Notes under the pieces: generated by a model | Databases searched by the model: none | What the model was told of the DNA's origin: nothing | Seen by the model: the letters and a program-made list of their open reading frames with translations, nothing else | Translations under genes and position numbers: made by a program | From: Roseiarcus sp963823165 | GTDB lineage: Bacteria; Pseudomonadota; Alphaproteobacteria; Rhizobiales; Beijerinckiaceae | Length of the DNA stretch: 64,000 nt | Assembly (NCBI GenBank): GCA_963823165.1 | Contig: CAWGKV010000001.1 | Location: 558,001-622,000 of the forward strand | Direction of reading: 5' to 3' | Shown here: in pieces, positions 44,109 through 53,138 of the stretch | Layout of the letters: each line of letters begins with the position of its first letter | Position numbering within the stretch: the first letter of the stretch is position 1

Positions 44109-45148
44109 TGCGCAGAAACCTCCGCCTCGCGGTGTCGCAGGATGTCGAGCGCGACATCGACGATCATGTCCTCCTGGCCCCCCACCATGCGCCGCTTCCC
44201 GAGCTCCGTCAGGATGTCTCGCGTGTCGACGCCATAAAGTTTGGAGGCGTTTTCGGCGTGGCGCAGGAAGCTCGAGTAGACGCCGGCGTAGCCGAGCGAC
44301 AGACTCTCGCGGTCGACCCTCACGGGACGGTCCTGCAACGGCCGGACGATGTCGTCGGCGACGTCCATCAGAATGTGCAGGTCGCAACCGGTCTCGATGC
44401 CCATGCGGTCTAGCACGGCGATCAGGGCCTCGATCGGCGCGTTGCCGGCCCCCGCGCCCATGCCCGCGAGCGAAGCGTCGACCCGGACCGCGCCCGCCTC
44501 GATGCCGGCGACCGCATTGGCGACGCCCAGGGTGAGATTGTGATGGGTGTGGACGCCGACTTCGGTTTCCGGTTTTAGCGCCTGGCGGAACGCCTTCACC
44601 CGCTCGGCGTATTGCGCCGGCAGAAGCGCGCCAGCCGAATCCGTCACATAGACGCATTCGGCGCCATAACTCTCCATCAGCTTCGCCTGCTCGACCAGCT
44701 TCTCGACCGGCGCCATATGCGCCATCATCAGAAAGCCGACCGTGTCCATGCCGAGCGAGCGGGCCGCCTCGATATGCTGCTTCGAGACGTCGGCCTCGGT
44801 GCAGTGGGTGGCGATGCGCACGCTGCGCGCGCCGGCCTCATAGGCGTGCTTGAGGTCGTGCACCGTGCCGATGCCGGGCAGGAGCAGCACGGTGACGACG
44901 GCGTTCCCGCATTCCTCCGCGACGGCCGCGATCCATTCGCCATCGTCGTGCGCGCCGAAGCCGTAGTTGAAGGTCGAGCCGGTGATGCCGTCGCCGTGGC
45001 AGATCTCGACCGCGTCGACATGCGCCCGGTCGAGCGCGCGGGCGATGTCGCGCACTGTCTCCAGATGGTACTGGTGACGGATCGAATGCATGCCGTCGCG
45101 CAGCGTGACGTCCTGGACGTAGAGCTTCGATTTGTTCCTGCGGGCCAT
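44105..45148 (-). CDS. dmpG: 4-hydroxy-2-oxovalerate aldolase
   Basis: A 347-residue HMGL-like aldolase splitting 4-hydroxy-2-oxovalerate into pyruvate and acetaldehyde. YVQDVTLRDGMHSIRHQYHL holds the catalytic Arg, Asp and His. VGVHTHHNLTLGVANAVAGI provides metal-binding His residues, and the C-terminal DILTELGKRRMVGGQEDMIV is family-specific. Members form a channelling complex with the acylating aldehyde dehydrogenase DmpF, encoded immediately upstream with a one-base TGATG overlap. Confidence 0.95.
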   Translation of the reverse strand: MARRNKSKLYVQDVTLRDGMHSIRHQYHLETVRDIARALDRAHVDAVEICHGDGITGSTFNYGFGAHDDGEWIAAVAEECGNAVVTVLLLPGIGTVHDLKHAYEAGARSVRIATHCTEADVSKQHIEAARSLGMDTVGFLMMAHMAPVEKLVEQAKLMESYGAECVYVTDSAGALLPAQYAERVKAFRQALKPETEVGVHTHHNLTLGVANAVAGIEAGAVRVDASLAGMGAGAGNAPIEALIAVLDRMGIETGCDLHILMDVADDIVRPLQDRPVRVDRESLSLGYAGVYSSFLRHAENASKLYGVDTRDILTELGKRRMVGGQEDMIVDVALDILRHREAEVSAQ

Positions 45149-46089
45149 CACGCGGCCTCCTTCTGCAATTGCCTGGCCGCCCAGCGGTCCGCCGTGGTCA
45201 AGGCCGCCGAGGTCATGATGTCGAGGTTGCCGGCGTAGGCCGGCAGGTAGTGGGCCGCGCCCTCGACCTCGAGGAAGATCGTGGTCTTGAGGCCGGAGCA
45301 CGGACCGATGCCGGGGATGCGCACGGGAGCGTTGTCGCCAATGTGCTCGAACTGCACCTTCTGCTTCAGGCGATACCCCGGCACGTACCTCCGCACCGCC
45401 TCGGCCATGTCCTCGACCGACCTCTCGATCGCCTCCTGCGCACCGCCCTGCGACAGGGTGAAGACCGTGTCGCGCATGATAAGCGGCGGCTCGGCCGGAT
45501 TGAGGATGATGAGCGCCTTGCCCCGCTCCGCGCCGCCGAGCTTGACGATCGCATTCGAGGTCGTCTCGGTGAACTCGTCGATGTTGGCGCGCGTGCCCGG
45601 ACCGGCCGACTTCGAGGCGATCGAGGCGACGATCTCGCCCCAGATCACACGCGTTGTCGCGCGCCTGACGGCGTAGACCATCGGGATCGTCGCCTGGCCG
45701 CCGCAGGTGACCATGTTGACGTTCGGCTCGTCGATGTTAGCGTCGCCGTTGATCACCGGGATGGTGAAAGGTCCGATGGCCGCCGGCGTCAGGTCGATCA
45801 CCTTCTTGCCGTCCTTCTGCAGAAGCGCGTTGTTGTGCAGGTGCGCCTTGGCCGAGGTCGCGTCGAACACGACCTTGATGTCCCGGTAGTTCGGCAGCCT
45901 GCGCAGGCCGTCGATCCCTTCGTGGGTGATCGGCACGCCGAGGCGCCGAGCGCGGGCGAGGCCATCCGACTGCGGGTCGATGCCGACCATCGCGCCCATT
46001 TCCAGGTTCTTCGAGGTGCGCATCACCTTGATCATCAGGTCCGTGCCGATGTTGCCCGAGCCGATGATCGCGCAGGGAATTTTGGTCAT
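45148..46089 (-). CDS. dmpF: Acetaldehyde dehydrogenase (acylating)
   Basis: A 313-residue enzyme converting acetaldehyde to acetyl-CoA with NAD. The Rossmann motif is AIIGSGNIGTDLMIK and the catalytic Cys lies in NVNMVTCGGQATIPMVYAV. ANIDEFTETTSNAIVKLGGA is also conserved. It partners with DmpG for direct transfer of acetaldehyde. Confidence 0.95.
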   Translation of the reverse strand: MTKIPCAIIGSGNIGTDLMIKVMRTSKNLEMGAMVGIDPQSDGLARARRLGVPITHEGIDGLRRLPNYRDIKVVFDATSAKAHLHNNALLQKDGKKVIDLTPAAIGPFTIPVINGDANIDEPNVNMVTCGGQATIPMVYAVRRATTRVIWGEIVASIASKSAGPGTRANIDEFTETTSNAIVKLGGAERGKALIILNPAEPPLIMRDTVFTLSQGGAQEAIERSVEDMAEAVRRYVPGYRLKQKVQFEHIGDNAPVRIPGIGPCSGLKTTIFLEVEGAAHYLPAYAGNLDIMTSAALTTADRWAARQLQKEAA

Positions 46090-46091
46090 TC

Positions 46092-46886
46092 TTAAGCCTC
46101 ATCCTTCGCAAACGCAGCGCGGACGGAACCGAGGCCCGAAATGCGAGCCTCGTACACCTCGCCCCTCTTGACCGTGACCATCGGCCCGAGCGCGCCCGAC
46201 ATCACCGTGTCGCCCGCTTTGAGAGGCCGTCCGACCTTCGCCATGGTCTTGGCGAGCCACAACGTCGCCGACAGCGGGTCGCCGAGGCAGGCCGCCCCGG
46301 CGCCGACCGAGACTTCCTCGCCGCCCATCTCCATGACCATGCCGCAGAGCCTGAGCTCCAGGCCGTCGAGTTTCTTTGGGCTCGCGCCAAGTACGTAGAG
46401 GCCGGACGAGGCGTTGTCGGCGATCGTGTCGAGGATGCCGATCTTCCAGTCGGCGATGCGCGAGTCGACGATCTCGATTGCCGGAAGCGCGAACTCGACC
46501 GCGCGCAGCACGTCGGCGATCGTCAGGTGCTCGTGGTCGAGGTCGCGCCCGATGACGAAGGCGATCTCCGCCTCGACCTTGGGCTGGATCAACTCGTTGG
46601 CGGCCACGTCCCAGCCGTCCAGAACCGCCATGTCGTCGAACAGCATGCCGTAGTCTGGCCGATCGACGCCGAGCTGCCGCTGGACGGCGAGCGACGTGAG
46701 GCCGATCTTTCGCCCGACCAGCCTGCGTCCAGCCGAAAGCCAGCGCCGGGTGTTGATCTCCTGCGCCGCATAGGCTTGGTCAATCGCGCCGGCCGGCAGC
46801 ATTTCGCGCACCGGCGGCACGGGCGTCCGCGTCTTGTAGGCGCCGAGGATGGCGTCGGCGACCGCTTGCGCCGGTTGCTCTGTCAC
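46092..46886 (-). CDS. dmpE: 2-oxopent-4-enoate (2-hydroxypenta-2,4-dienoate) hydratase
   Basis: A 264-residue hydratase forming 4-hydroxy-2-oxovalerate. LVGRKIGLTSLAVQRQLGVD, YGMLFDDMAVLDGWDV, LIQPKVEAEIAFVIGRDLDH and PAIEIVDSRIADWKI carry the metal-binding Glu residues of the hydratase/decarboxylase family. It lies 13 bases after dmpC. Placement and the DYGMLFDDM stretch separate it from the decarboxylase DmpH. Confidence 0.93.
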   Translation of the reverse strand: MTEQPAQAVADAILGAYKTRTPVPPVREMLPAGAIDQAYAAQEINTRRWLSAGRRLVGRKIGLTSLAVQRQLGVDRPDYGMLFDDMAVLDGWDVAANELIQPKVEAEIAFVIGRDLDHEHLTIADVLRAVEFALPAIEIVDSRIADWKIGILDTIADNASSGLYVLGASPKKLDGLELRLCGMVMEMGGEEVSVGAGAACLGDPLSATLWLAKTMAKVGRPLKAGDTVMSGALGPMVTVKRGEVYEARISGLGSVRAAFAKDEA

Positions 46887-46899
46887 TTTGGCTTCCCTC

Positions 46900-48408
46900 T
46901 CACAGCTTGACGCAGACGTTCGTCAGTTCCGTGTAGAACTCGAGCGAATGCAGACCGCCCTCGCGGCCGATGCCCGACTGCTTGGCCCCGCCGAAAGCGG
47001 TGCGCAGATCGCGCAGGAACCAGGAATTGACCCAGCAGATGCCGACGTCCATCCGAGCGGCCACGCGGTGGGCGCGCGAGAGGTTCTCGCTCCACACCGC
47101 AGCTGCTAGCCCGTAGGGCGTCGAATTGGCGAGCCTGACCGCCTCCTCCTCCGTGTCGAACGGGCGGATGTGGCAGCAGGGCCCGAAAATCTCCTCGTTG
47201 ACGATCGGCGAGTCGTCGGGGAGTCCGGTCCAGATGGTCGGCTGGATCCAGGCGCCGTTGGCGAGCTCGCCCGGCATGTCGGGCACGCCGCCGCCGGTGA
47301 CGATGGTCGCGCCTTCACCGGCGGCCTTCTTGTAATAGCTCAGCACCTTGCGACGATGCTCCAGACTGACCAGCGGGCCGAGCGAAGTCGACGGATCCTC
47401 TGGCCGGCCGAACTTCAGCGCCTCGGCGCCCGCCTTCAGCCGCGCGACGAATTCGTCGAAGATCGGACGCTCGACATAGACGCGCTCGGTGCCGAGGCAG
47501 ACCTGGCCGCAATTGGAAAAGCACGAGCGCATGGTGCCCTCAATCGCCTTGTCGAGATCGGCGTCGGCGAAAATGAGTGCGGAGTTCTTGCCGCCGAGTT
47601 CGAACGACACCTGGCGGATGCCGAGCGCCGCCTGGCGCATGATCGCCTCGCCCGTGCGCGTCTCGCCGGTGAAGGTGATGCCGTTGACGAGGGGGTGCTG
47701 GGTCAGGAACTCGCCGGCAGAACTGGGCCCGAATCCGTGCACCACGTTGTAGACGCCCCTCGGCACGCCGGCGTCGTTCATCACCTCGCCGAGCAGAGTG
47801 GCGGTGAGCGGCGTCTCCTCGGACGGCTTGACCACGACCGTGTTGCCGCAGGCGAGCGCCGGGCCGACTTTCCAGGTCATCAGAAGCAGCGGCAGATTCC
47901 ACGGCGAGATGACCGCGATGACGCCCTTCGGCCGGCGCAGCCCATAATTGATCGCGCCCCTGCCGTCCGGCGTCGGCATGATGAAGGTCTCGGTCGACAC
48001 CCCTTTCACGGTGTCGGCGAACATCTTGAAATTCGCGGCGCCGCGCGGGATGTCGAGGTGGCGGGCGAGGCTGGACGGCTTGCCGGTGTCGAGGCACTCG
48101 GCGGCGAGGAACTCCTCGAGCCTGGCGTTGATGCCGTCGGCGACCTTGGCGAGAATGTCGGTGCGCTCGGCGACGCTCATCCTGCCCCACGGTCCTGAAA
48201 GCGCGGATTTGGCGGCGCGGCAGGCTGCGTCGATCTCCGCCATGCCGCCTTCGGGCACGCGGCCGATGACGCTGTTGTCGAGCGGCGTGCGGTTCTCCCA
48301 GCTCTTGCCGGTCGAGCCTTGGGTGAAGACGCCGTCGATGAAGTGAGCGGCGTCGCGGCGCGCGCCTTCGAAGCTTGCCGACGTCTTTCTGAGAGCCTGA
48401 ACGGTCAT
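46900..48408 (-). CDS. dmpC: 2-hydroxymuconic semialdehyde dehydrogenase
   Basis: A 502-residue NAD-linked aldehyde dehydrogenase that oxidises the ring-cleavage aldehyde to 4-oxalocrotonate. The general base Glu lies in QVSFELGGKNSALIFADADL and the nucleophile Cys in CFSNCGQVCLGTERVYVERP; VISPWNLPLLLMTWKVGPAL is the cofactor region. Close to XylG/DmpC. It is the only entry into the lower pathway here, because no ring-fission hydrolase is present. Confidence 0.93.
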   Translation of the reverse strand: MTVQALRKTSASFEGARRDAAHFIDGVFTQGSTGKSWENRTPLDNSVIGRVPEGGMAEIDAACRAAKSALSGPWGRMSVAERTDILAKVADGINARLEEFLAAECLDTGKPSSLARHLDIPRGAANFKMFADTVKGVSTETFIMPTPDGRGAINYGLRRPKGVIAVISPWNLPLLLMTWKVGPALACGNTVVVKPSEETPLTATLLGEVMNDAGVPRGVYNVVHGFGPSSAGEFLTQHPLVNGITFTGETRTGEAIMRQAALGIRQVSFELGGKNSALIFADADLDKAIEGTMRSCFSNCGQVCLGTERVYVERPIFDEFVARLKAGAEALKFGRPEDPSTSLGPLVSLEHRRKVLSYYKKAAGEGATIVTGGGVPDMPGELANGAWIQPTIWTGLPDDSPIVNEEIFGPCCHIRPFDTEEEAVRLANSTPYGLAAAVWSENLSRAHRVAARMDVGICWVNSWFLRDLRTAFGGAKQSGIGREGGLHSLEFYTELTNVCVKL

Positions 48409-48454
48409 CTTTTCACCTTCGTCAGCCGAGCCGCCGACCGTGGCCTCGGCGCAT

Positions 48455-48480
48455 GGCCCTCCGCGCGGGCGCGAAGGGCC
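48455..48480 (-). other. Hairpin between dmpB and dmpC
   Basis: GGCCCT..CGCG pairs with CGCG..AGGGCC across a short loop in the 97-base gap between the dioxygenase and dehydrogenase genes. No T-tract follows on the minus strand, so it may act in mRNA processing or partial attenuation and not as a full terminator. Confidence 0.45.
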
Positions 48481-48505
48481 GTTCTTGTGAGATCTGGTCG
48501 GTCCT

Positions 48506-49426
48506 TTACGAGACGACCGACAGGAACGCCTCGTTGAGCTGTCGCTCGTAGTAGAAGATGCCCTTGCCGACCTGGGTCTCGTCCCAGGTGCGGGTCGGCT
48601 GGTCCGGGTAATAGGTGTAGCCGCCGGCGAACGTCTCGCACCGATTCCCCGACGGATCGAAGAAGTAGATCGTCTGGCCGCGGGTGATGCCGTGCCGGGT
48701 CGGCCCGATGTCGACTGAGATGTCGTAGCGGGTGATGATGTCGGCGGCGTGCCCGACCGCGTTCCAGTTCTCGAGCTCGAAGGCGAGGTGATGCAGCTTG
48801 CCGGGCTCGGGATGCTTCACGAACGCAATGTCGTGCGCCTTCATGCCGCAGGTGAGCCAGATCGCCAGCAGTCCGTCCGGCATATTGACCCGCTCGGCGC
48901 AGGCGAAGTCGAGCGCCTTGGTGAAGAAGTCGAGGGTCTTCTCGATGTCCGGCCCGTAGAGCAACGAATGGTCGAAGCGGCGGGCTGCCATACCGTGTGG
49001 CTCGAGGTCCCAGACGTCCGGATTGTGGACGCGCGGCTTCGGATCCGACTGGTCGGCGTGGGCGAAGAGCTCGATACGATGGCCGGAGGGAGCGGTGAAG
49101 CCGATGCGCCGGCCGACGCCGGGCTGTTCACCCGCCTTCACGTGGTCGACGGCGACGCCGTATTCCTTCACCCGCTTCTCGTAGTGGTCGAGGTCGGAGT
49201 CCTTGAGGCACTTGAAGGCCGCCACATCGACGCCCGCGCTGTCTGCTCGGCGCAGCACGACCGAGTGATGGTCGAACTCGTCGGCCGATTTCAGATAAAC
49301 ACGCCCGTCCGGCCCTTCCGTCACCTGGTGCAGGCCGATGCGCTTGGTGTAGAACTCGATCGCCGCCGGCATGTCCAGAACGCGGATCTGGATGAAGCCC
49401 GGCCTCATGATGCCCGTAATCGCCAT
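48506..49426 (-). CDS. dmpB: Catechol 2,3-dioxygenase
   Basis: A 306-residue extradiol dioxygenase that opens catechol next to the hydroxyls, giving 2-hydroxymuconic semialdehyde. The Fe(II) ligands fit the XylE pattern: His153 in RFDHSLLYGPD, His212 or 213 in KLHHLAFELE, and Glu264 in NRCETFAGGY. Two vicinal-oxygen-chelate modules give the normal length. It follows the ferredoxin dmpQ by 14 bases. Confidence 0.95.
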   Translation of the reverse strand: MAITGIMRPGFIQIRVLDMPAAIEFYTKRIGLHQVTEGPDGRVYLKSADEFDHHSVVLRRADSAGVDVAAFKCLKDSDLDHYEKRVKEYGVAVDHVKAGEQPGVGRRIGFTAPSGHRIELFAHADQSDPKPRVHNPDVWDLEPHGMAARRFDHSLLYGPDIEKTLDFFTKALDFACAERVNMPDGLLAIWLTCGMKAHDIAFVKHPEPGKLHHLAFELENWNAVGHAADIITRYDISVDIGPTRHGITRGQTIYFFDPSGNRCETFAGGYTYYPDQPTRTWDETQVGKGIFYYERQLNEAFLSVVS

Positions 49427-49440
49427 AGTGTGTTACCTCC

Positions 49441-49794
49441 TCAGACGGGTTGCAGGGCCCGTTCGCCCCTCGCTTTGACTGCGACTGGCGTCTCCAGCCG
49501 CAGGGAAAGATCGGATTGCGGATAGATGCAGCAGGCGAGGACGACGCCCGCCGCTTCGTCCTCCGCGGAAACGTGGCTCCGACTCATGAGATCGGATCGG
49601 TATCGGCCGTCGAGTACGCGCACCCGGCAAATTCCGCAGCCGCCGCGCCGGCATCCGACCGGCAGGCGGCGCGGCATATTCTTGAGCTGGCCGAAGCCCT
49701 GCGCCCTTTCGAGCGCCACCAGGGCCCGCTCGCCCTCGTAGGCGGCGGCGACGCCGTGCCCTTCGAGGATGATCTGGAAGCGTTGCGGCGCCAT
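49441..49794 (-). CDS. dmpQ: Chloroplast-type ferredoxin (DmpQ/XylT-like)
   Basis: A 117-residue [2Fe-2S] protein with Cys48, Cys53 and Cys56 in GCRRGGCGICRVRVLDG and the fourth Cys near residue 88 in VVLACCIYP. In known pathways this ferredoxin reactivates catechol 2,3-dioxygenase whose iron has been oxidised by substituted catechols. It sits one base after dmpP and directly before the dioxygenase, as in dmp and xyl operons. Confidence 0.9.
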   Translation of the reverse strand: MAPQRFQIILEGHGVAAAYEGERALVALERAQGFGQLKNMPRRLPVGCRRGGCGICRVRVLDGRYRSDLMSRSHVSAEDEAAGVVLACCIYPQSDLSLRLETPVAVKARGERALQPV

Positions 49795-49795
49795 C

Positions 49796-50857
49796 TCAGA
49801 TCCTCTTGAACAGGGGGCTCTTCGGCTTGGCCGCCCCGTCCTTAGCGGTGAAGAACCGTTCGGTGAAAATGTGCTTTTCGAACAGCCGCCCCTGCATCAG
49901 CGCGCCGAGGCAGGCTTCGATCATCGGCGGGGGCCCGCAGACATAAGCCGTGTTGCCTTCGAAATGACCGTCGTAGAGGCGCCTGGCGACGTCGTGCACG
50001 AAGCCGCGCTCGCCGGCCCACGCGCTGTCCTCGGGCTCGTGCGACAAGGCAGGTGCATAGCGAAAATTCGCGTGCTTCGCCGCCAGCGCCTCGAACTCGG
50101 CGCGGCCGTAGAGGTCCGCCTCGGTCCTGACGCCATGGACGAGCGTGATCGGCTCGGAATAGCCTTGTTCGAGGAGATCGAGGATCATCGCCCGCGGGCT
50201 CGATACGCCCGTGCCGCCGGCCAGGAAGAGGAGCGGGCCGCCGCGCGACTTGCGCACGACAAACCGCCCGTAGGGGCCGCTGAACCGCACGCGGTCGCCG
50301 AGCTTCAGCGTGTCGTGGACGTACCCCGTGCCGGCCCCGCCGGGGACGCGCCGCACCTGCACCTCGACATACCTAGCGTCGGACGGCGCATTGGCGATCG
50401 AGAAGGCGCGCGGGGCTTCGACGCCCGGCAGCTTCACCATCACGTACTGGCCCGCCTGGAAGTCGATCCCCTTGCCCTCGATGGCGAGGCGAACGCCCTT
50501 GACGTCGTGGGTGAGAGAATCGAGCCGGACGACGACGGCGTCGAAGTCGCTGACCGCTATGCGCCGCGCGTCGGGGTCTTCCTCGACGTCGGCCTCGATC
50601 GTGACGTCGGACTTCAGCGTCGTGGTGCAGGCGAGAATGAAGCCCTCGTCGCGCTCGAAGTCCATCAGGGCGAAGGCCGACGCCTCTCCGTGGTCGATCT
50701 CGCCGTCGAGCACGACCGTCTTGCACGTTCCGCAGAGGCCATGGCCGCATGCATGCGGCAGATAGATTCCCGACCGAAGGCAGGCGTCGAGGATCGTCTG
50801 GCCGTCGGCGACCTCGATCGCGTCGCCGATCGGCTCGATGGTGAGATGATGCGTCAT
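49796..50857 (-). CDS. dmpP: Phenol hydroxylase reductase component DmpP
   Basis: A 353-residue iron-sulfur flavoprotein delivering electrons from NAD(P)H to the hydroxylase. The N-terminal [2Fe-2S] domain has Cys37, Cys42, Cys45 and Cys77 (PHACGHGLCGTCKTVV; ILACTT). Then come FAD-binding APRAFSIANAPSDA and NAD-binding LFLAGGTGVSSPRAMILDLL, with CGPPPMIEACLGALM at the end. Gene order and length match DmpP. Confidence 0.95.
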   Translation of the reverse strand: MTHHLTIEPIGDAIEVADGQTILDACLRSGIYLPHACGHGLCGTCKTVVLDGEIDHGEASAFALMDFERDEGFILACTTTLKSDVTIEADVEEDPDARRIAVSDFDAVVVRLDSLTHDVKGVRLAIEGKGIDFQAGQYVMVKLPGVEAPRAFSIANAPSDARYVEVQVRRVPGGAGTGYVHDTLKLGDRVRFSGPYGRFVVRKSRGGPLLFLAGGTGVSSPRAMILDLLEQGYSEPITLVHGVRTEADLYGRAEFEALAAKHANFRYAPALSHEPEDSAWAGERGFVHDVARRLYDGHFEGNTAYVCGPPPMIEACLGALMQGRLFEKHIFTERFFTAKDGAAKPKSPLFKRI

Positions 50858-50875
50858 CGTCCTGGCCCCGACGCT

Positions 50876-51244
50876 TCAGCTCGCGGAGTTCCTGTAGCCG
50901 TTGAGGCCCGGCGTCCAGAACCGGACCAGCGACTTGTGGCCGACGCCGTGATCGGCGAGCGACTTGCCGAGGTCCGGCTTCACCTTCACCCCGTCGATCA
51001 TCCACTCGACCTTGTCCCAGTCGATCTTTTCGAAGTCGGGATGGGCGTTGTAGTGGCCCTTGACGATCGCGTCGACGAAGGCGCCGAACGGCATATCAGG
51101 CGGGAGCGGGAAAGCGAGCGCCGAGCAGAACGACAGATGCTCCTCCCAGTGGACATAGACGACGCGGTTGCCATGGAAGTTCTTTTCCAGGTCGCGATAT
51201 TCGATTTTGTGTTCATAGTCGGGCGACAACGCCTGAAGGGTCAT
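50876..51244 (-). CDS. dmpO: Phenol hydroxylase component DmpO
   Basis: A 122-residue gamma subunit of the hydroxylase (alpha-beta-gamma)2 core. LSPDYEHKIEYRDLEKNFHG, VVYVHWEEHLSFCSALAFPL and the FWTPGLNGYR end are typical. ATG 51244 is chosen; the longer frame upstream reads across the 71-base dmpN-dmpO spacer. Confidence 0.92.
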   Translation of the reverse strand: MTLQALSPDYEHKIEYRDLEKNFHGNRVVYVHWEEHLSFCSALAFPLPPDMPFGAFVDAIVKGHYNAHPDFEKIDWDKVEWMIDGVKVKPDLGKSLADHGVGHKSLVRFWTPGLNGYRNSAS

Positions 51245-51315
51245 GGGTACCTCCCAGAGTTCGAAAATCTCGGCAATGCGGCGGGGAGCCGCACCGCCTG
51301 AAAGTTTAACCAGAA

Positions 51316-52830
51316 CTATTCCGCGGCCTTGACCGCGCCCGCCTGCCAGCTGTTCCAGAGCGCTTCGTCCGGCGAGCCGACGTAGTCCATGTTGTCGTGG
51401 CCGACGTTGAGACGGTAGTAGTTCAGCACATCCGGAATAGTCGCGCCGCCGCAATTGCCCTGGAAGATCTGGTGCACCGGCAGCCAAGCCTGGACATACT
51501 TCTCCGGCTCGCCGTCGAAGATGTCTTTGCAGCCGTCCGAGCAGAAGTGATAGGTCTCGCCCTTGAACTTCGAGTGGCGGAAGCAGATCGTCGTCGGATC
51601 ACCCGGCTCGGTATAGGCCATCGGGATCTGGCAAGTCTGGCAGAGCTGCGGCAGCGCCATGTTGTAGAAGCGCTTGCCCTGCTTCGCCATCTCCGCCCAC
51701 ATCTCCCAGCGCGGCCGATAGAACTTGTCGAACGTGTTCGGGTACTTCTCGGAGAGCCAGTCGAGGTGCTGGCGGTCCGGCGCCCAGGTATGGAACGCGG
51801 CGGCGTGGCTGTACTGATAGAAGACCGCCCAGTTCTGGTGTGAGACGTGGTCGGCCTCGACCGTCGCCTGATCCGCATATTTCGGCGGACGCAGTCCGTA
51901 GCGGGCTAGATCCTGGAAGAGCGAGCCGCCGGCCTCGGTGAAGTAGATGTCCCAGGCCTCGCGCCAGGACATGACCTTCTTGGGCAGCATGTAGTCCATC
52001 ATCATCGCCACGATGCCGAGCACCTTGTGGCCGCGCCAGAACCACTTGTCGACCCACTTCTGCACGATCGGCAGGTTGTCCGGGTGCTGCTCGAGCAGGA
52101 ACTTGATGACCTCGATGCCGAGCGTCATGTGCCGGCTCTCGTCGGACTGCGCCGAGAAGCCGAAGGTGACCGTCGACATGTCGCCGTTGTAGGCGGCGCC
52201 CGACATGAACGGCACGAACAGGAGGTTCGTCAGCACGTATTCGAAGGCGAAGCCGATTGCGATCATGAACTCGAACGGCCCCGCGGTGCGGGCGTCGTCG
52301 AAGAACGACTTCGGCACGCTGAGGTACCACACGCGGTCGTGCATGTGGGGAAACTCGCTGATGCCGTCGAAGAACTTGTTGTAGTGACTGATGGTGTGGA
52401 TCTGCGTCTGAATGTGGCGGAGCTCGTCGAGCGACTGCTGTTGCGCGGCGACCCGCGGGCCAACGCCGCGCAGGTGACGGCCGGCGAAGGCGAAGCCGCG
52501 ATGCGCCTGATACTCTTCGGGCGAGATGCCGGTGAGGAACAGCTTCACCACGTTGGCGTAGCGGCCGTCCGAGATCTTGGTCTGGCCGTTGTTCTGCGCG
52601 AAAGCGTCGAGCACCGCGTAGAGCTTGCGCTCCTTCTCCGCCTGGAACTTCCAGTAGGCGTCCATGGTCAGGCGGAACGGGTCTTCCCACGCCGACCAGT
52701 CCTTGATCTTGATACCCTCGAACGTGTCGTAGGGGAACACCTTGTCCATCGGCTGATAGCTGGTCTCCCAGTCGAGGCCGCGCGTCATATGCGCGTAGCG
52801 CTGCTTGAGACCGAGTTTCTTTACGGCCAT
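51316..52830 (-). CDS. dmpN: Phenol hydroxylase large (catalytic) subunit DmpN
   Basis: A 504-residue subunit holding the carboxylate-bridged di-iron centre that hydroxylates phenol to catechol. Expected ligands are visible: Glu106, Glu136 and His139 (DELRH), Glu197 (FAFEY), Glu231 and His234 (DESRH). A C-terminal zinc-like site has CQTCQIPM and HFCSDGCKDIF. No frameshift or truncation is seen. Confidence 0.97.
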   Translation of the reverse strand: MAVKKLGLKQRYAHMTRGLDWETSYQPMDKVFPYDTFEGIKIKDWSAWEDPFRLTMDAYWKFQAEKERKLYAVLDAFAQNNGQTKISDGRYANVVKLFLTGISPEEYQAHRGFAFAGRHLRGVGPRVAAQQQSLDELRHIQTQIHTISHYNKFFDGISEFPHMHDRVWYLSVPKSFFDDARTAGPFEFMIAIGFAFEYVLTNLLFVPFMSGAAYNGDMSTVTFGFSAQSDESRHMTLGIEVIKFLLEQHPDNLPIVQKWVDKWFWRGHKVLGIVAMMMDYMLPKKVMSWREAWDIYFTEAGGSLFQDLARYGLRPPKYADQATVEADHVSHQNWAVFYQYSHAAAFHTWAPDRQHLDWLSEKYPNTFDKFYRPRWEMWAEMAKQGKRFYNMALPQLCQTCQIPMAYTEPGDPTTICFRHSKFKGETYHFCSDGCKDIFDGEPEKYVQAWLPVHQIFQGNCGGATIPDVLNYYRLNVGHDNMDYVGSPDEALWNSWQAGAVKAAE

Positions 52831-52849
52831 GCTGTCCTCCCAATTTCCG

Positions 52850-53122
52850 TTAGTGTTTCCAGCCGACGAGGAACCGGTCGTCGTCCTCGTCGAGATTGCC
52901 CGCCATCGACACCAGCACCAGATGGATCTCCTGCGGATCCCAGATCCGGCCGATGCGGGCTTCGACGGAAGCGCGGTTCACCACCAGCTCCATGTCGCGA
53001 TCGAGCTTGACGCAGCCCGGCATGTCGAGGACCCGGACGCCCGGGTTGTCGGCCATGATCGCCTCGATGATCGGCCGGGCGTCGTCGTTGTGAAGAAGCG
53101 TGAGCGAAGCGACTTGCGCCAT
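52850..53122 (-). CDS. dmpM: Phenol hydroxylase effector protein DmpM
   Basis: A 90-residue cofactor-free coupling protein, which binds the hydroxylase and tunes its turnover. DDARPIIEAIMADNPGVRVL, DMPGCVKLDRDMELVVNRAS and EIHLVLVSMAGNLDEDDDRF match the MmoB/DmpM fold. Confidence 0.93.
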   Translation of the reverse strand: MAQVASLTLLHNDDARPIIEAIMADNPGVRVLDMPGCVKLDRDMELVVNRASVEARIGRIWDPQEIHLVLVSMAGNLDEDDDRFLVGWKH

Positions 53123-53138
53123 AGCTTTTGTCCCTCTG

